Part shown: one piece after another, positions 27,301-36,368 of the stretch
Layout: each line of letters opens with the position of its first letter
Numbering within the stretch: position 1 is the first letter of the stretch
Assembly (NCBI GenBank): GCA_964643295.1
Contig: CAZXSN010000012.1
Span: 1 to 59,393 of the forward strand
Source: Merdiplasma sp964643295
Lineage (GTDB): Bacteria > Bacillota > Clostridia > Lachnospirales > Lachnospiraceae
Length of the DNA stretch: 59,393 bases
Direction of reading: 5' to 3'
Notes under the pieces: model-generated
What the model was told of the DNA's origin: nothing
Seen by the model: only the letters and a program-made list of their open reading frames with translations
Databases searched by the model: none
Made by a program: the position numbers and the translations under genes

Positions 27301-28858
27301 GCTGCTTGAAATAGTTAAACAGCGGCTGATGCTTGCCGGAAAGAACCGCCAGAGGCGTATCGATTCCCATGGCTCCGATGCCTTCGCTGCCGTTCATGGC
27401 CATATTCAGGATTGAGGTGCGGTACTCCTCATAGTTGTACCCGAACGCCTTCATTAAGCGCATCCGCTGTTCCGGCGTGTAGGTTTCCACCTTCTGGTTA
27501 GGGATCTTGATATCCTTTAGGCAGACCATGTAGCGGTCCAGCCATTCGCCGTAGGGCTGGCTGTTCGCGTAGCGCTCCTTGAGTTCCTCGTTGCTGATGA
27601 TCTGTCCCTTTACGGTATCCACGAGCAGCATCTTGCCGGGATGCAGCCGCTCCTTCTGCACGATCTTCGTCGGATCAATATCCAGCACACCCACCTCAGA
27701 GGAAAGGATCACATAGCCGTCGTCCGTCACGTAATAGCGGGAAGGACGCAGCCCGTTGCGGTCCAGCACCGCCCCCATAATATCCCCGTCGGTAAACAGA
27801 ATGGAGGCCGGGCCGTCCCAGGGCTCCATCATCGTCGCGTAGTACTGATAGAAATCCCGCTCCTTCTGGCTCATCACATCGTTGTTGGCCCAGGGTTCGG
27901 GAATCGTGATCATCACCGCCAGCGGCAGATCCATTCCGCTCATGGTGAGAAATTCCAGGGTATTGTCAAGCATCGCCGAATCGGATCCTTCCGCGCTGAT
28001 CACCGGCAGGATCTTATGCAGTTCGCCCTTAAAATAGTGGGAGGCCATCGTCTCCTCTCTGGCTAACATCTTATCGGCATTGCCGCGGATCGTATTGATC
28101 TCGCCGTTATGCACGATCATGCGGTAAGGATGGGCACGCTCCCAGCTGGGGTTCGTGTTGGTGCTGAAGCGGGAATGCACGAGAGCGATCGCGCATTCGT
28201 AGTCCGGATCCTGCAGGTCCGCGAAGAACGTCCGCAGCTGCTTGACCAGAAACATCCCTTTGTAGATGATCGTCCGGCTGGACATGGAAACCACGTAGGT
28301 CGTGTCATTCGACTGCTCAAAGCAGCGGCGCACGACATACAGCCGGCGGTCAAACGGCAGCCCTTTCTCGAGATCCTGCGGCTTGGCGATAAACGCCTGC
28401 ATGATGCAGGGCATTTTCTCCAGCGCCTTGTGCCCCAGCACCGTCGGATCTGTGGGAACTTCCCGCCAGCCTAAAAACTGCAGGCCTTCTTTCTTCACGA
28501 TGCTCTCAAACATCTTTTTGGCCTGATTTCTCTTCAGGACATCCTGCGGGAAGAAGAATACGCCGATGCCGTACTCCCGCTCTCCGCCCAGAGGAATCCC
28601 CAGCTCCTTACAGGTTTTGCTGAAGAACTTGTGCGAGATCTGCAGAAGGATGCCCACGCCGTCGCCGGTCTTGCCCTCCGCGTCCTTCCCGGCTCTGTGC
28701 TCCAGGTTTTCGACAATGCTTAATGCGTTTTCCACCGTCGCGTGAGTCTTGATGCCCTGCACATTTACGACCGCTCCGATGCCGCAGTTGTCATGCTCAA
28801 ACTCAGGCCGGTACAGTCCTGTGTATTCGTTTGTGGAATTTCTGGCTTCTGTACTCAT
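24305..28858 (-). CDS. gltB: Glutamate synthase large subunit
   Basis: GltB hydrolyses glutamine and moves the ammonia through a tunnel to 2-oxoglutarate on FMN. It has 1517 residues, the usual size. Order: a propeptide of about 24 residues, nucleophile C25 (NCGIG) of the Ntn glutaminase domain, a central domain, the FMN synthase domain with the 3Fe-4S cysteines in CVMMRVCNQDTCPVG, and the C-terminal beta-helix rich in G-x-x-G repeats. AAAGGAA precedes the ATG. A well-formed promoter with an upstream palindrome lies about 170 bases before the start; gltD follows directly. Confidence 0.96.
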   Translation of the reverse strand: MSTEARNSTNEYTGLYRPEFEHDNCGIGAVVNVQGIKTHATVENALSIVENLEHRAGKDAEGKTGDGVGILLQISHKFFSKTCKELGIPLGGEREYGIGVFFFPQDVLKRNQAKKMFESIVKKEGLQFLGWREVPTDPTVLGHKALEKMPCIMQAFIAKPQDLEKGLPFDRRLYVVRRCFEQSNDTTYVVSMSSRTIIYKGMFLVKQLRTFFADLQDPDYECAIALVHSRFSTNTNPSWERAHPYRMIVHNGEINTIRGNADKMLAREETMASHYFKGELHKILPVISAEGSDSAMLDNTLEFLTMSGMDLPLAVMITIPEPWANNDVMSQKERDFYQYYATMMEPWDGPASILFTDGDIMGAVLDRNGLRPSRYYVTDDGYVILSSEVGVLDIDPTKIVQKERLHPGKMLLVDTVKGQIISNEELKERYANSQPYGEWLDRYMVCLKDIKIPNQKVETYTPEQRMRLMKAFGYNYEEYRTSILNMAMNGSEGIGAMGIDTPLAVLSGKHQPLFNYFKQLFAQVTNPPIDAIREEVVTSKTVYCGKEGNLLEEKPENCNVIKIENPILTNTDMLKIRSMKLEGYRVEDIPITYYKNTSLEKAIDRVCLDVDRAYREGANLLILTDKGVDEFQMPIPSLLAVSAVHQHLVRTKKRTSIALILETGEPREVHHFATLLGYGASAINPYLALDTIHQLIDSDMLQKDYYAAVEDYNRAVVDGIVKIASKMGISTIQSYMGSQIFEAIGIGKEVIEKYFTNTVSRIGGISLADIEADVNERHSRAFDPLGLQEDLTLDSVGSHKSRSAGEHHRYNPVTIHLLQDATRRGDYQTFKQYTALIDQEDSGYIRSTMDFNYPEKGVPIEEVESVETIVRRFKTGAMSYGSISQEAHETLAIAMNRLHGKSNTGEGGETLERLAGGPEDMNKCSAIKQVASGRFGVTSRYLVSAQEIQIKMAQGAKPGEGGHLPGKKVYPWIAKTRYSTPGVSLISPPPHHDIYSIEDLAQLIYDLKNANPQANISVKLVSEAGVGTVAAGVAKAGAQVILISGYDGGTGAAPRSSIHNAGLPWELGLAETHQTLIKNGLRSRVRIETDGKLMSGRDVAIAALLGAEEFGFATGPLVSMGCVMMRVCNQDTCPVGVATQNPELRKRFRGKPEYVENYMRFMAEELREYMAKLGFRTVDEMVGRSDLLKKKEQMDNPRARKIDLTNILDNPFAKPGEKVTFDPKQAYDFRLQETVDEKILLKKLGPALEKGQKRSIEIDVKNTDRALGSIFGSELTRRFGDSLEEDTYLVKCKGAGGQSFGAFIPQGLTLELVGDSNDYFGKGLSGGKLIVYPPKGIQFKQEENIIIGNVALYGATSGKAYINGVAGERFCVRNSGAIAVVEGCGDHGCEYMTGGCVVVLGSTGKNFAAGMSGGIAYVLDEESNLYTKVNKNMVSVDRITSKYDVLELKGMIQDHVAYTNSEKGKRILENFETYLPKFKKIIPHEYNRMLMTIVQMEERGLSSEQAQIEAFYAITEK

Positions 28859-29027
28859 TCATTTATTCCTTTCCTTGTCTCCTGAAAGTTTGCCGGGCGC
28901 AAAAGGAAAACAGCCGCTTAGGATAAGGGGCCCCGCAGGCCGCTGCCTTTCCGTCTTTTTTTGCGTCTGTCATCCCGCTCCCGTAATTATTTTTGCCAGA
29001 TAGGGAAACTATGAGAAATTTTTTTGC

Positions 29028-29063
29028 TTTGATCACTATACACCAAAAAAACTGGATTGTAAA
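29028..29063 (-). promoter_or_regulatory. Promoter of gltB-gltD
   Basis: On the minus strand TTTACA (29058-29063) and TATAGT (29035-29040) are 17 bases apart. The start would be near 29028, leaving a leader of about 170 bases. I looked for a glutamine riboswitch in the leader and did not see one. Confidence 0.75.
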
Positions 29064-29068
29064 TAAAG

Positions 29069-29102
29069 ACAATTCTTTTAATTGTCTGATAATCTGACAA
29101 TT
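29069..29102. promoter_or_regulatory. Operator-like inverted repeat upstream of the glt promoter
   Basis: AATTGTC and GACAATT (29080-29086, 29096-29102) are perfect arms nine bases apart. A third half-site, GACAATTC, lies at 29069-29076, abutting the -35 box. Position and T-N11-A-like form fit a LysR-type activator such as GltC, but no such gene is in the window. Confidence 0.55.
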
Positions 29103-29249
29103 TAGATTTTAAACCGCATTTTGTATATGCTTTTTCTGGAGTTTTTCTTGTATTTTCCCCAATCTGGCACAATTGAAAAGGAAAATTTTCAAAAGACTTA
29201 ACAAAATGAAGTGCAAAGATGTGTCCGGATCCCTCCGGCCGCAGCCGAC

Positions 29250-29286
29250 AAAAAAGCCGCACGGGGAAAGCCTCCTTCGTGCGGCC
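29250..29286 (-). terminator. Terminator of glyA
   Basis: Stem GCCGCACG / CGTGCGGC (29256-29263, 29278-29285) is followed on the minus strand by six T. It lies 50 bases past the glyA stop and upstream of the glt promoter, so it separates the two units. Confidence 0.88.
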
Positions 29287-29335
29287 TTTCTTTGTACAGT
29301 TCTCTTCCGCCATTCTGCGCGGAATTTTGTGAACC

Positions 29336-30574
29336 TTAGATGAGCGGATAGCGGTCTGTCAGGCTCTTCACCAGTTCCTTTGCCTCCCCGGTGCGCTGCG
29401 GACCGTCCTTTAACATCATGGCGATCGCCTGCGCCACCGTGTCCATGTCCGCCTCGTTTAAACCGCGGGAAGTCACCGCCGGAGTGCCTAAGCGCACCCC
29501 GCTTGTTACAAACGCGGACTGCGGATCGTTGGGGATCGTATTTTTGTTGCAGGTGATGTTCACGCTGTCCAACAGGGCTTCTGTTTCCTTCCCGGTTCGT
29601 CCCACATTTTTAAGATCCACAAGCATCAGATGGTTGTCGGTTCCTCCGGAAACGATCTGGATTCCGCGCTCCATTAACCCAAAGCTAAGCGCCTTCGCAT
29701 TCTTTACGATATTCTGCTGGTAGGTTTTAAATTCCGGAGTCATCGCCTCTTTCAGACACACCGCCTTGGCCGCGATCACATGCATCAGCGGACCGCCCTG
29801 CGTTCCCGGAAAGATCGCCTTATCAAGCTTATGCTCCTTCGCGAATTCCCGGTCTGAAAGGATCATGCCGCCCCTGGGACCGCGTAAGGTTTTGTGCGTG
29901 GTGGTTGTCGTCACATGCGCGTAGGGAATCGGACTTGGATGAATGCCCGCCGCAACCAGTCCCGCGATATGGGCCATATCCACCATCAGATACGCACCGA
30001 CCTCATCCGCGATCTCGCGAAACCTCTTAAAATCAATCACGCGGGCATAGGCACTCGCCCCGGCCACAATGAGCTTCGGGCGGCAGGAAAGGGCAGTTTC
30101 ACGCACTTTGTCATAATCGATCACTCCGTCATCGTTCACTCCGTAGGATACCGCACGAAAGAAGGAGCCGGAAAAGTTGGCGGGACTCCCGTGTGTCAAA
30201 TGTCCGCCGGCGGACAGATCCATTCCCATAAACACATCCCCCGGCTTTAACAGTGCAAAAAGAACCGCCTGGTTGGCCTGCGCTCCGCTGTGAGGCTGTA
30301 CGTTGGCATAGCTGCAGCCAAAAACCTGCATCGCCCGGTTCCTTGCCAAATCTTCCACCACATCCACGCACTGGCATCCCCCATAGTAGCGTTTTCCGGG
30401 ATACCCTTCCGCATACTTATTGGTCAGCGGACTGCCCGTCGCCGCCATCACGGCTTTGCTGACCCAGTTTTCCGAGGCAATCAGTTCGATATGACTGTTC
30501 TGGCGCCTCACCTCCGCCTCAATCGCCTCCGCGATCTCCGGATCGATGCTTCGAATCTCCTCCAGTGAATACAT
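29336..30574 (-). CDS. glyA: Serine hydroxymethyltransferase
   Basis: GlyA interconverts serine and glycine with tetrahydrofolate, using pyridoxal phosphate, and supplies one-carbon units. The 412-residue protein has the PLP lysine K228 in the TTTTTHKTLRGPRGG motif, preceded by the MVDMAHIAGL segment with the cofactor Asp. Length and order are standard. ACAGGAGG lies before the ATG. It is followed by its own terminator; no promoter was confidently seen in the 134 bases upstream. Confidence 0.96.
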   Translation of the reverse strand: MYSLEEIRSIDPEIAEAIEAEVRRQNSHIELIASENWVSKAVMAATGSPLTNKYAEGYPGKRYYGGCQCVDVVEDLARNRAMQVFGCSYANVQPHSGAQANQAVLFALLKPGDVFMGMDLSAGGHLTHGSPANFSGSFFRAVSYGVNDDGVIDYDKVRETALSCRPKLIVAGASAYARVIDFKRFREIADEVGAYLMVDMAHIAGLVAAGIHPSPIPYAHVTTTTTHKTLRGPRGGMILSDREFAKEHKLDKAIFPGTQGGPLMHVIAAKAVCLKEAMTPEFKTYQQNIVKNAKALSFGLMERGIQIVSGGTDNHLMLVDLKNVGRTGKETEALLDSVNITCNKNTIPNDPQSAFVTSGVRLGTPAVTSRGLNEADMDTVAQAIAMMLKDGPQRTGEAKELVKSLTDRYPLI

Positions 30575-30708
30575 GAAATTTCCTCCTGTACCAAACTTCT
30601 TCTCAACCCCAGTTTCCGGCAGATTTATTCAGGTACGCATGTATCTCATTTGCGCAGCAGTTTCGTTCAAACACCTGCTCTTATCTTTGGCTGCGCTGCC
30701 TAAAAAAT

Positions 30709-31365
30709 CTACCCCAAAGCTTCAACGAGCACGGAGAGTGCATTGGCTCCCATATGAAACAGCACCGGAGCCAGCAAATTTCCGCTCTTTTCATACAGCC
30801 AGTGCAGAATGAGCGCCATGGGCAGCGCGTACACAATCTGCACCATGTTCCCGTGAGAAAGCGCAAAGATCACCGCCGCGCAAAGCAGAGCGGGCCACAA
30901 GGATAAAAACTCCCGCAGCCGTTCATAGAAAAGGCCCCGGTATAAAAGCTCCTCCGCAAGGGGAACTAAAAAGCAAAGCCCTATCACCTGCACGGCCAGG
31001 TTGGAAGCAAACAGTTCCTCCTGCACCTGGTTGGAAAAATGCTCCGTCATCCCCATCCAGTTAAAACTTAAGCTTCCCGCGAAGGAAAGCACAGCGCCGC
31101 CGAAAAATGCGCCCGCAAAAAACCAGGGGCTTCTCGTTTGCTTTGGGACGGCGGCAGGAACAGTCTCCCGGTCCTTCTTCCACATCCGGTAAAAAACCGG
31201 AAGGGATACAAGTGCGGTGACCGCCGTCTGCAAAGCCGCATCCGCCGTCGGCATCTTTAAAATCCGGGACAGCAGCACAAAAACAGCCGTCACGAAAACA
31301 CTGATCCCCAGGTGCATAAGCAGCGGAATCACTGCCCGGATAAGTTTCCTTCCCATACCAGACAT
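30709..31365 (-). CDS. CPBP family intramembrane metalloprotease
   Basis: This is a 218-residue polytopic protein of the CAAX protease/bacteriocin-processing (CPBP, ABI) family. The EELLYRGLFYERL motif holds the paired Glu and Arg, and the second motif FALSHGN holds the catalytic His. About six helices are predicted by eye. The ATG at 31365 is preferred since GGGAG lies eight bases upstream; an in-frame GTG lies five codons earlier. The substrate is unknown; relatives include bacteriocin self-immunity proteins, but no bacteriocin gene is nearby. It lies between argS and glyA with gaps of about 100 bases. Confidence 0.87.
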   Translation of the reverse strand: MSGMGRKLIRAVIPLLMHLGISVFVTAVFVLLSRILKMPTADAALQTAVTALVSLPVFYRMWKKDRETVPAAVPKQTRSPWFFAGAFFGGAVLSFAGSLSFNWMGMTEHFSNQVQEELFASNLAVQVIGLCFLVPLAEELLYRGLFYERLREFLSLWPALLCAAVIFALSHGNMVQIVYALPMALILHWLYEKSGNLLAPVLFHMGANALSVLVEALG

Positions 31366-31466
31366 TCGTCTTACTCCCACTTTCCAAAGCCCCTTTTGAT
31401 GAGGAGCCGTCTCCTCTTTTTGCCTTTACAGGCTCTTCCTTCCAGGAACTTTCTTTACCTGCTGCC

Positions 31467-33233
31467 CTACATGCGCTCCGGAGCGGAAAAGCCAAGCAGA
31501 TCGATGCTTTGTTCCAGCACCGCTCTGGTCAGATCCAAAAGCGCAATCCAGGAGAACTTCTGCGTCTCATCCTCCTCGGTGAGAATCTTCGTCTCGTGAT
31601 AGAAGCGGTTAAACGCATTTGCCAGATCATAGATATAGGAGCAGAGTTTATGCGGAGCGGTCTCCTCATAGGCTGCTTTCACGGCGCCGCCGAAACCGGC
31701 AAGCTTAATCATCAGGTCCTTTTCACTGTCATTGGCCGCCGGACCAATCTGCGTTTCTTCCACTGCCCCGCCCTGGGCGCGAAAACGGGTCAGGATCGAT
31801 TTGATCCGCACGATCGTATACAGGATATAAGGACCGGTATCCCCCTCGAAAGAAGTAAATTTCTCCACATCGAACACGTAATCCTTGGACGCCTGATTGG
31901 AAAGATCCCCGTACTTAAGCGCGGACAGAGCCACAAGCTTCGCGGTTTCCCGGGCTTCTTTCGGATCCGCCTCGTGGTTTTCCATGATCTTGCGGTACAT
32001 CTCCTCATTGATCTCCGCAATCAGGTTCTCCAGACGCATCACGCCGCCCTCCCGGGTTTTAAAAGGCTTCCCGTCGCGGCCGTTCATGGTGCCAAACCCC
32101 AGAAATGTAAGCTTCGTCTTTTCACTGATCAGATGCGTCTTTCGCGCACAGCGAAACACCTGTGTAAAGTGCAGCTCCTGACGCTTGTCCACCACATAGA
32201 TGATCTCATCAGGATCATAAAGCTTTTTCCTCTCAATCAGCGTCGCCAGATCCGTGGTGGTATACAAGGCCGCCCCGTCCGACTTTAAGATGATACAGGG
32301 CGGGATTTCCTTGGCATCATTCTCCTCTTTGACATCCACCACCAGCGCTCCCTGATCCTCGTAGGCGTATCCTTCCTTTTTCATATATTCCACCATCTCC
32401 GGGATATAGGGCTGCGCATCAGACTCCTTTTTCCAGAGTTCAAAGGTGACGTTGAGGCTGTCATAATTCTTCTTTAAGTCGGCGATGGAAACCTGCAGAA
32501 TCTTCTGCCAGAGAGCCCGATACCCGCGCTCGCCGTTCTGCAGTTTCGCGGTCGCCAGAAGGGCCTCCCCATAAAAAGCCTCGTCCTCCTTCGACCTTGC
32601 GCTCGCGCTGGGGTAAATCTCCTCCAGCTCGGAAATCGTAAACGGTGCCTCTTTCGGGTACTCCCCTTCATAGGACTCGTCAAAGTAGCATAGATCGGGG
32701 CTTCGGCGGCGCACCTCACTGATGATCAAACCCATCTGCAGCCCCCAGTCGCCCAGATGCACATCTCCGATCACCGTATGTCCCATAAACCGGGCAATCC
32801 GCTTGACGCTCTCGCCGATGATCGCGCTGCGCAGATGTCCCACATGCAGCGGTTTTGCCACGTTCGCACCGCCGTAATCGATGATGATCGTCTTTTTCTC
32901 CTTCGCCGTCTCCGCGTTAAAGTGCGGATCAAAACGCATCCCGCTTAAATATCCGCAGAGAAATGTTCGGTCCAGGGTAAGGTTTAAAAAGCCGGGACGG
33001 ACCGCAGCCGCCTTCTCAAAAACCGGGCTTTCTTTTAAGACCGCCGCGACCTCTTCGGCAATCACAAGCGGCGCCTTCCTGTACCGCTTCGCACCGGCCA
33101 TGGCTCCGTTGCACTGATATTCACAAAGATCCGGGCGGTTGGATATGCTCACTTTCCCTAATTCCGGATCGTATCCCGCCGACGCGAACGCCTTTTTCAC
33201 TTCCTGATCTAAAATGCTGCCAAACTGCTCCAT
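31467..33233 (-). CDS. argS: Arginyl-tRNA synthetase
   Basis: ArgS charges tRNA(Arg) with arginine. The 588-residue protein has an N-terminal Add1 domain for tRNA recognition (about 1-110), the HIGH-equivalent HVGH (130-133) in PLHVGHLRSA, a Rossmann catalytic core, and a DALR anticodon-binding domain at the C-terminus that ends in the family's typical LLGFSAPERM. The ATG at 33233 is chosen by alignment to the family start; an open frame extends 69 codons further upstream but looks non-coding and crosses the promoter region. No T-box was found in the leader. Confidence 0.95.
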   Translation of the reverse strand: MEQFGSILDQEVKKAFASAGYDPELGKVSISNRPDLCEYQCNGAMAGAKRYRKAPLVIAEEVAAVLKESPVFEKAAAVRPGFLNLTLDRTFLCGYLSGMRFDPHFNAETAKEKKTIIIDYGGANVAKPLHVGHLRSAIIGESVKRIARFMGHTVIGDVHLGDWGLQMGLIISEVRRRSPDLCYFDESYEGEYPKEAPFTISELEEIYPSASARSKEDEAFYGEALLATAKLQNGERGYRALWQKILQVSIADLKKNYDSLNVTFELWKKESDAQPYIPEMVEYMKKEGYAYEDQGALVVDVKEENDAKEIPPCIILKSDGAALYTTTDLATLIERKKLYDPDEIIYVVDKRQELHFTQVFRCARKTHLISEKTKLTFLGFGTMNGRDGKPFKTREGGVMRLENLIAEINEEMYRKIMENHEADPKEARETAKLVALSALKYGDLSNQASKDYVFDVEKFTSFEGDTGPYILYTIVRIKSILTRFRAQGGAVEETQIGPAANDSEKDLMIKLAGFGGAVKAAYEETAPHKLCSYIYDLANAFNRFYHETKILTEEDETQKFSWIALLDLTRAVLEQSIDLLGFSAPERM

Positions 33234-33379
33234 GTGTGCCTCACTCCCGCCTGCCAGATAGCACCCCGTTCTTTCGGGTGAATGTCTTTTCAACTGCCCG
33301 GACAGGGAGAGGGCATCTGAAAAATGGTATCCCGCAAAATCCGCCTGTCCGTGCAAAACCGTGCTTTCAATGAAAGATC

Positions 33380-33415
33380 CGGTCTTATTGTAATACGGAC
33401 CTGCGCAAATGGCAA
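33380..33415 (-). promoter_or_regulatory. Candidate argS promoter
   Basis: Minus strand: TTGCCA (33410-33415), 17 bases, TACAAT (33387-33392). The start would be near 33380, about 147 bases before argS. Confidence 0.5.
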
Positions 33416-33424
33416 CTCTGTTTC

Positions 33425-33460
33425 TTGCAAAACCGTGCAAGGCGTGTTACAATTCTTTTC
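33425..33460 (+). promoter_or_regulatory. Candidate promoter for the LUD gene
   Basis: Plus strand: TTGCAA (33425-33430), 17 bases, TACAAT (33448-33453). It diverges from the argS promoter ten bases away. The leader to the LUD gene would be about 310 bases, and I see no other feature in it. Confidence 0.4.
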
Positions 33461-33770
33461 GGAAAACATCCAGAGAAGCAAAACCAGGATAAGAAGAAAG
33501 GGTGAAAAAAGTATCCTGCAAATAAACAGAACACTTCCTGCCGCAAATGACTTCGCCGGGGCGCACTTGAAAACCTGGGAAAAAAGCTCTGGTTTCTTAA
33601 GGGGTATCACCCGCATGAGTTTGCTCTGAGCGGGAAAATTCCCGGCCTGGGAAAGAATATCATTCGTCTGCTTTCTTTGCCGTCAGGAAGGCGAAGCGCC
33701 TAAGGCACCCTTAGGACCTGGTATGACGGAGACTGATAAGTTCCGCATAGAAAAAGGAGGATTATTATTT

Positions 33771-34406
33771 ATGACACCTGCACAGACATATTTTGAGAGG
33801 CTGGCGGCCTCGATGATAAAAAAACTGGAGAAACGCGGCTTTGAGGCCTGCTACTGTCCGGACAGCCCGTCCGCTGTCAAGAAGGCGCTCTCTCTGATGA
33901 AGGAAGGCTCCACCGTCACCTGGGGAGGCTCGAAAAGCCTTGTAGAATCAGGCCTGATCGCGGCGCTCGATCCGGAGAAGTACCACATCCTTGACCGGTC
34001 GAAAGCGACAACCCCGGAGGAAGTGAAAGACTGCTACCGCAAAGCGTTCTCTGCCGACTACTACCTGATGAGCACGAACGCAATCACCACAGACGGGGAA
34101 CTGGTCAACATCGACGGCAACGGAAACCGCGTGGCCGCCTTAGCCTACGGCCCGGATTACGTGATCATGCTGGTCGGCATGAACAAAGTGGAGCCAACAT
34201 TGCAGGCGGCGATCGACCGTGTACACAACACGGCAGCCCCCATCAACGCGATCCGGCTGGAGTTAAATACGCCCTGTGCCCTGACCGGTTCCTGTGCAGA
34301 CTGCCTCTCCCCGGGCTGCATCTGCGGTCATACGATCATCACGCGCTACTGCCGGATCCCTAAAAGGATCAAGATCATCCTGGTAGGCGAAAATCTCGGG
34401 TATTAA
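33771..34406 (+). CDS. LUD domain protein (LutC/DUF162-like)
   Basis: This is a 211-residue LUD-domain protein, the family of LutB and LutC from the lactate-oxidising complex. The Rossmann-like core has VTWGGSKSLVESG (about 49-61) and the STNAITTDGELVNIDGNGNR stretch typical of the family. A C-terminal group of five cysteines (C169, C175, C178, C183, C185) may bind a metal or cluster. It stands alone without lutA or lutB partners, a common state in Clostridia where its role is undefined. AAAGGAGG lies ten bases before the ATG at 33771; an in-frame ATG at 33723 lacks this. Confidence 0.85.
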   Translation: MTPAQTYFERLAASMIKKLEKRGFEACYCPDSPSAVKKALSLMKEGSTVTWGGSKSLVESGLIAALDPEKYHILDRSKATTPEEVKDCYRKAFSADYYLMSTNAITTDGELVNIDGNGNRVAALAYGPDYVIMLVGMNKVEPTLQAAIDRVHNTAAPINAIRLELNTPCALTGSCADCLSPGCICGHTIITRYCRIPKRIKIILVGENLGY

Positions 34407-34452
34407 CATCCCTTCCGGCCTGCCGTCTGTCTGTCTTTTTGTTGAAACAGAT

Positions 34453-34485
34453 ATCCGCCGAACACTTTCATTCGGCGGATTTTTT
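34453..34485 (+). terminator. Terminator of the LUD gene
   Basis: Stem ATCCGCCGA / TCGGCGGAT (34453-34461, 34472-34480) followed by a T-run. It lies about 45 bases past the stop. No matching T-run on the minus strand. Confidence 0.88.
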
Positions 34486-34544
34486 GTTTCTGTATGTTTT
34501 CAGCTTCCCCATAGGAACATGCAGGATTCCGAAAGGAAATTTCG

Positions 34545-36368
34545 TCAGCCTGCCTCCTCAAACTGGGCGTTGTAAAGCTCCGCATAAAAGCCGTTTTTCT
34601 TAAGCAGTTCCTCATGGGTTCCCTGTTCCACGATATCCCCGTCGCGCATGACCAGGATCAGATCCGCGTTGCGGATCGTGGAAAGCCGGTGTGCGATCAC
34701 AAAGGAGGTGCGGCCTTTGAGCAGCTCGTCCATCGCAGCCTGGATCAGGTGCTCGGTCCGCGTATCTACTGAGGAAGTGGCCTCATCGAGGATCATGATC
34801 GGATTATCCGCCAGGATCGCGCGGGCGATTGTAAGCAGCTGCTTTTGCCCCTGGGAAATATTGGAAGCCTCCTCATTGATCTCCATCTGATAGCCGCCAG
34901 GCAGAGCGCGGATGAATTTATCGGCCCGCGCGGTTTTGGCAGCCTCGATCACTTCCTCATCCGTGGCATCCAGTCTGCCGTAGCGGATGTTTTCCATGAT
35001 CGTACCCTTAAAAAGCCAGGTGTCCTGCAAAACCATGCCAAATCCGCGGCGCAGATCGCTGCGGTCAAATGCCTGAACCGGATATCCGCTTAAACGGATG
35101 CAGCCGGCATTCACGTCATAGAAACGCATCAGAAGCTTCACCATTGTTGTCTTGCCCGCGCCGGTCGGGCCGACGATGGCCACCATCTGTCCGGGACGGA
35201 TTTCACAGTTGAAATCGTGGATAACGATCTTCTCCGGCGTATAGCCAAACTGCACATGCTCGAAGGAAACGCGCCCGTCGATCACGGACGGATCCACCGG
35301 GTTTACTGTCGTCTGCTCCTCTTCCTCCTCGTTTAAGAAGGCAAAAATACGCTCCGCCGCCGCGGCCATGGACTGAAACATGTTGGAGACCTGCGCCATC
35401 TGCGTAATCGGCTGCGTGAAACGTTTCACATACTGGACAAAGGCGATGATATCGCCGATCTCGATCGTGCCTGCCGCCGCCAGCATGGCCCCGGATACGG
35501 CCACCGCCACATAGCCCAGGTTGCTGACAAAGTTCATGATCGGCTGCATCATCCCGGAGAGAAACTGGCTCTTCCAGGCCGACTCATAAAGGATTCCGTT
35601 CGTCTCCCGGAATTTATCCAGTTCCGCCTCCTCGCGGTTGAAAGCTTTCACCACATCGTGCCCGGAAAAGGTTTCCTCGATCTGTCCGTCGATGATCCCT
35701 AAGTAATTTTGCTGGGCGACGAAATACTTCTGTGATTTTTTCACGATCGTCGTGACAAGCAGCATGGAAACCGGAAGAATGAGAACCGTCAGCAGCGTCA
35801 TTAAAGGCGAAATGGACAGCATCATGACCAGTACCCCAATCAGCGTACACACGGCGGTGATCACCTGCGTGATGGATGAGCTGATGTTCTGTCCCAGCGT
35901 ATCCACGTCATTGGTAATCCGGGAGAGCACATCGCCCACCGCATTGCGCTCAAAATAGGCGAGCGGCAGACGATTGATTTTTTTGCTGATATCCTCCCTC
36001 ATCCGGTAGCACAGCTTCTCCGACATCTCGCTCATAACCCAGCCCTGGGCAACGGAAAGGCAGGCGCAAAGGATATAGATTCCCAGAAGTATAAGCAGGA
36101 TTCTGCCAATTCTGGCAAAGTCAATGCTGCCGGTCCCGGAAAGCTTGGCGATCAGCCCGTTAAAAAGCTCCGTGGTCGCGGTGCCTAAGATCTTTGGCCC
36201 AATCACACCGAAAACAGTGGAGGCGACCGCCAGCACAATGACGATTGCCAGACCAAGGCGGTAAACTCCCATGTAACGCGTGAGGTTCGCAATCGTGCCC
36301 TTTAAGTCGATCCGCTTTCTCTCAGGCCTTTTTGCGGGCTTTTTCCCCGCATTTTTCTTCTCAGCCAT
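34545..36368 (-). CDS. ABC exporter half-transporter, subunit 2 (YheH/BmrD-like)
   Basis: This 607-residue half-transporter has an N-terminal six-helix membrane domain (about 35-330) after a Lys-rich 30-residue cytoplasmic start. Its nucleotide-binding domain has Walker A GPTGAGKTT and Walker B MILDEATSSVD with the catalytic Glu present. The signature is NISQGQKQ instead of LSGGQ. Together with the Asp in place of Glu in subunit 1, this gives one canonical and one degenerate ATP site, as in heterodimeric multidrug exporters such as TM287/288 and BmrCD. It overlaps the subunit 1 gene by eight bases. Substrates are unknown. Confidence 0.92.
   Translation of the reverse strand: MAEKKNAGKKPAKRPERKRIDLKGTIANLTRYMGVYRLGLAIVIVLAVASTVFGVIGPKILGTATTELFNGLIAKLSGTGSIDFARIGRILLILLGIYILCACLSVAQGWVMSEMSEKLCYRMREDISKKINRLPLAYFERNAVGDVLSRITNDVDTLGQNISSSITQVITAVCTLIGVLVMMLSISPLMTLLTVLILPVSMLLVTTIVKKSQKYFVAQQNYLGIIDGQIEETFSGHDVVKAFNREEAELDKFRETNGILYESAWKSQFLSGMMQPIMNFVSNLGYVAVAVSGAMLAAAGTIEIGDIIAFVQYVKRFTQPITQMAQVSNMFQSMAAAAERIFAFLNEEEEEQTTVNPVDPSVIDGRVSFEHVQFGYTPEKIVIHDFNCEIRPGQMVAIVGPTGAGKTTMVKLLMRFYDVNAGCIRLSGYPVQAFDRSDLRRGFGMVLQDTWLFKGTIMENIRYGRLDATDEEVIEAAKTARADKFIRALPGGYQMEINEEASNISQGQKQLLTIARAILADNPIMILDEATSSVDTRTEHLIQAAMDELLKGRTSFVIAHRLSTIRNADLILVMRDGDIVEQGTHEELLKKNGFYAELYNAQFEEAG

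Noticed and set aside
28859..29028. Glutamine riboswitch in the gltB leader
   Set aside because: None of the core motifs I know for that class could be found in the leader.
33234..33440. T-box leader or 69-codon N-terminal extension of argS
   Set aside because: No T-box motif was seen, and the extension lacks conserved content and crosses the predicted promoter.
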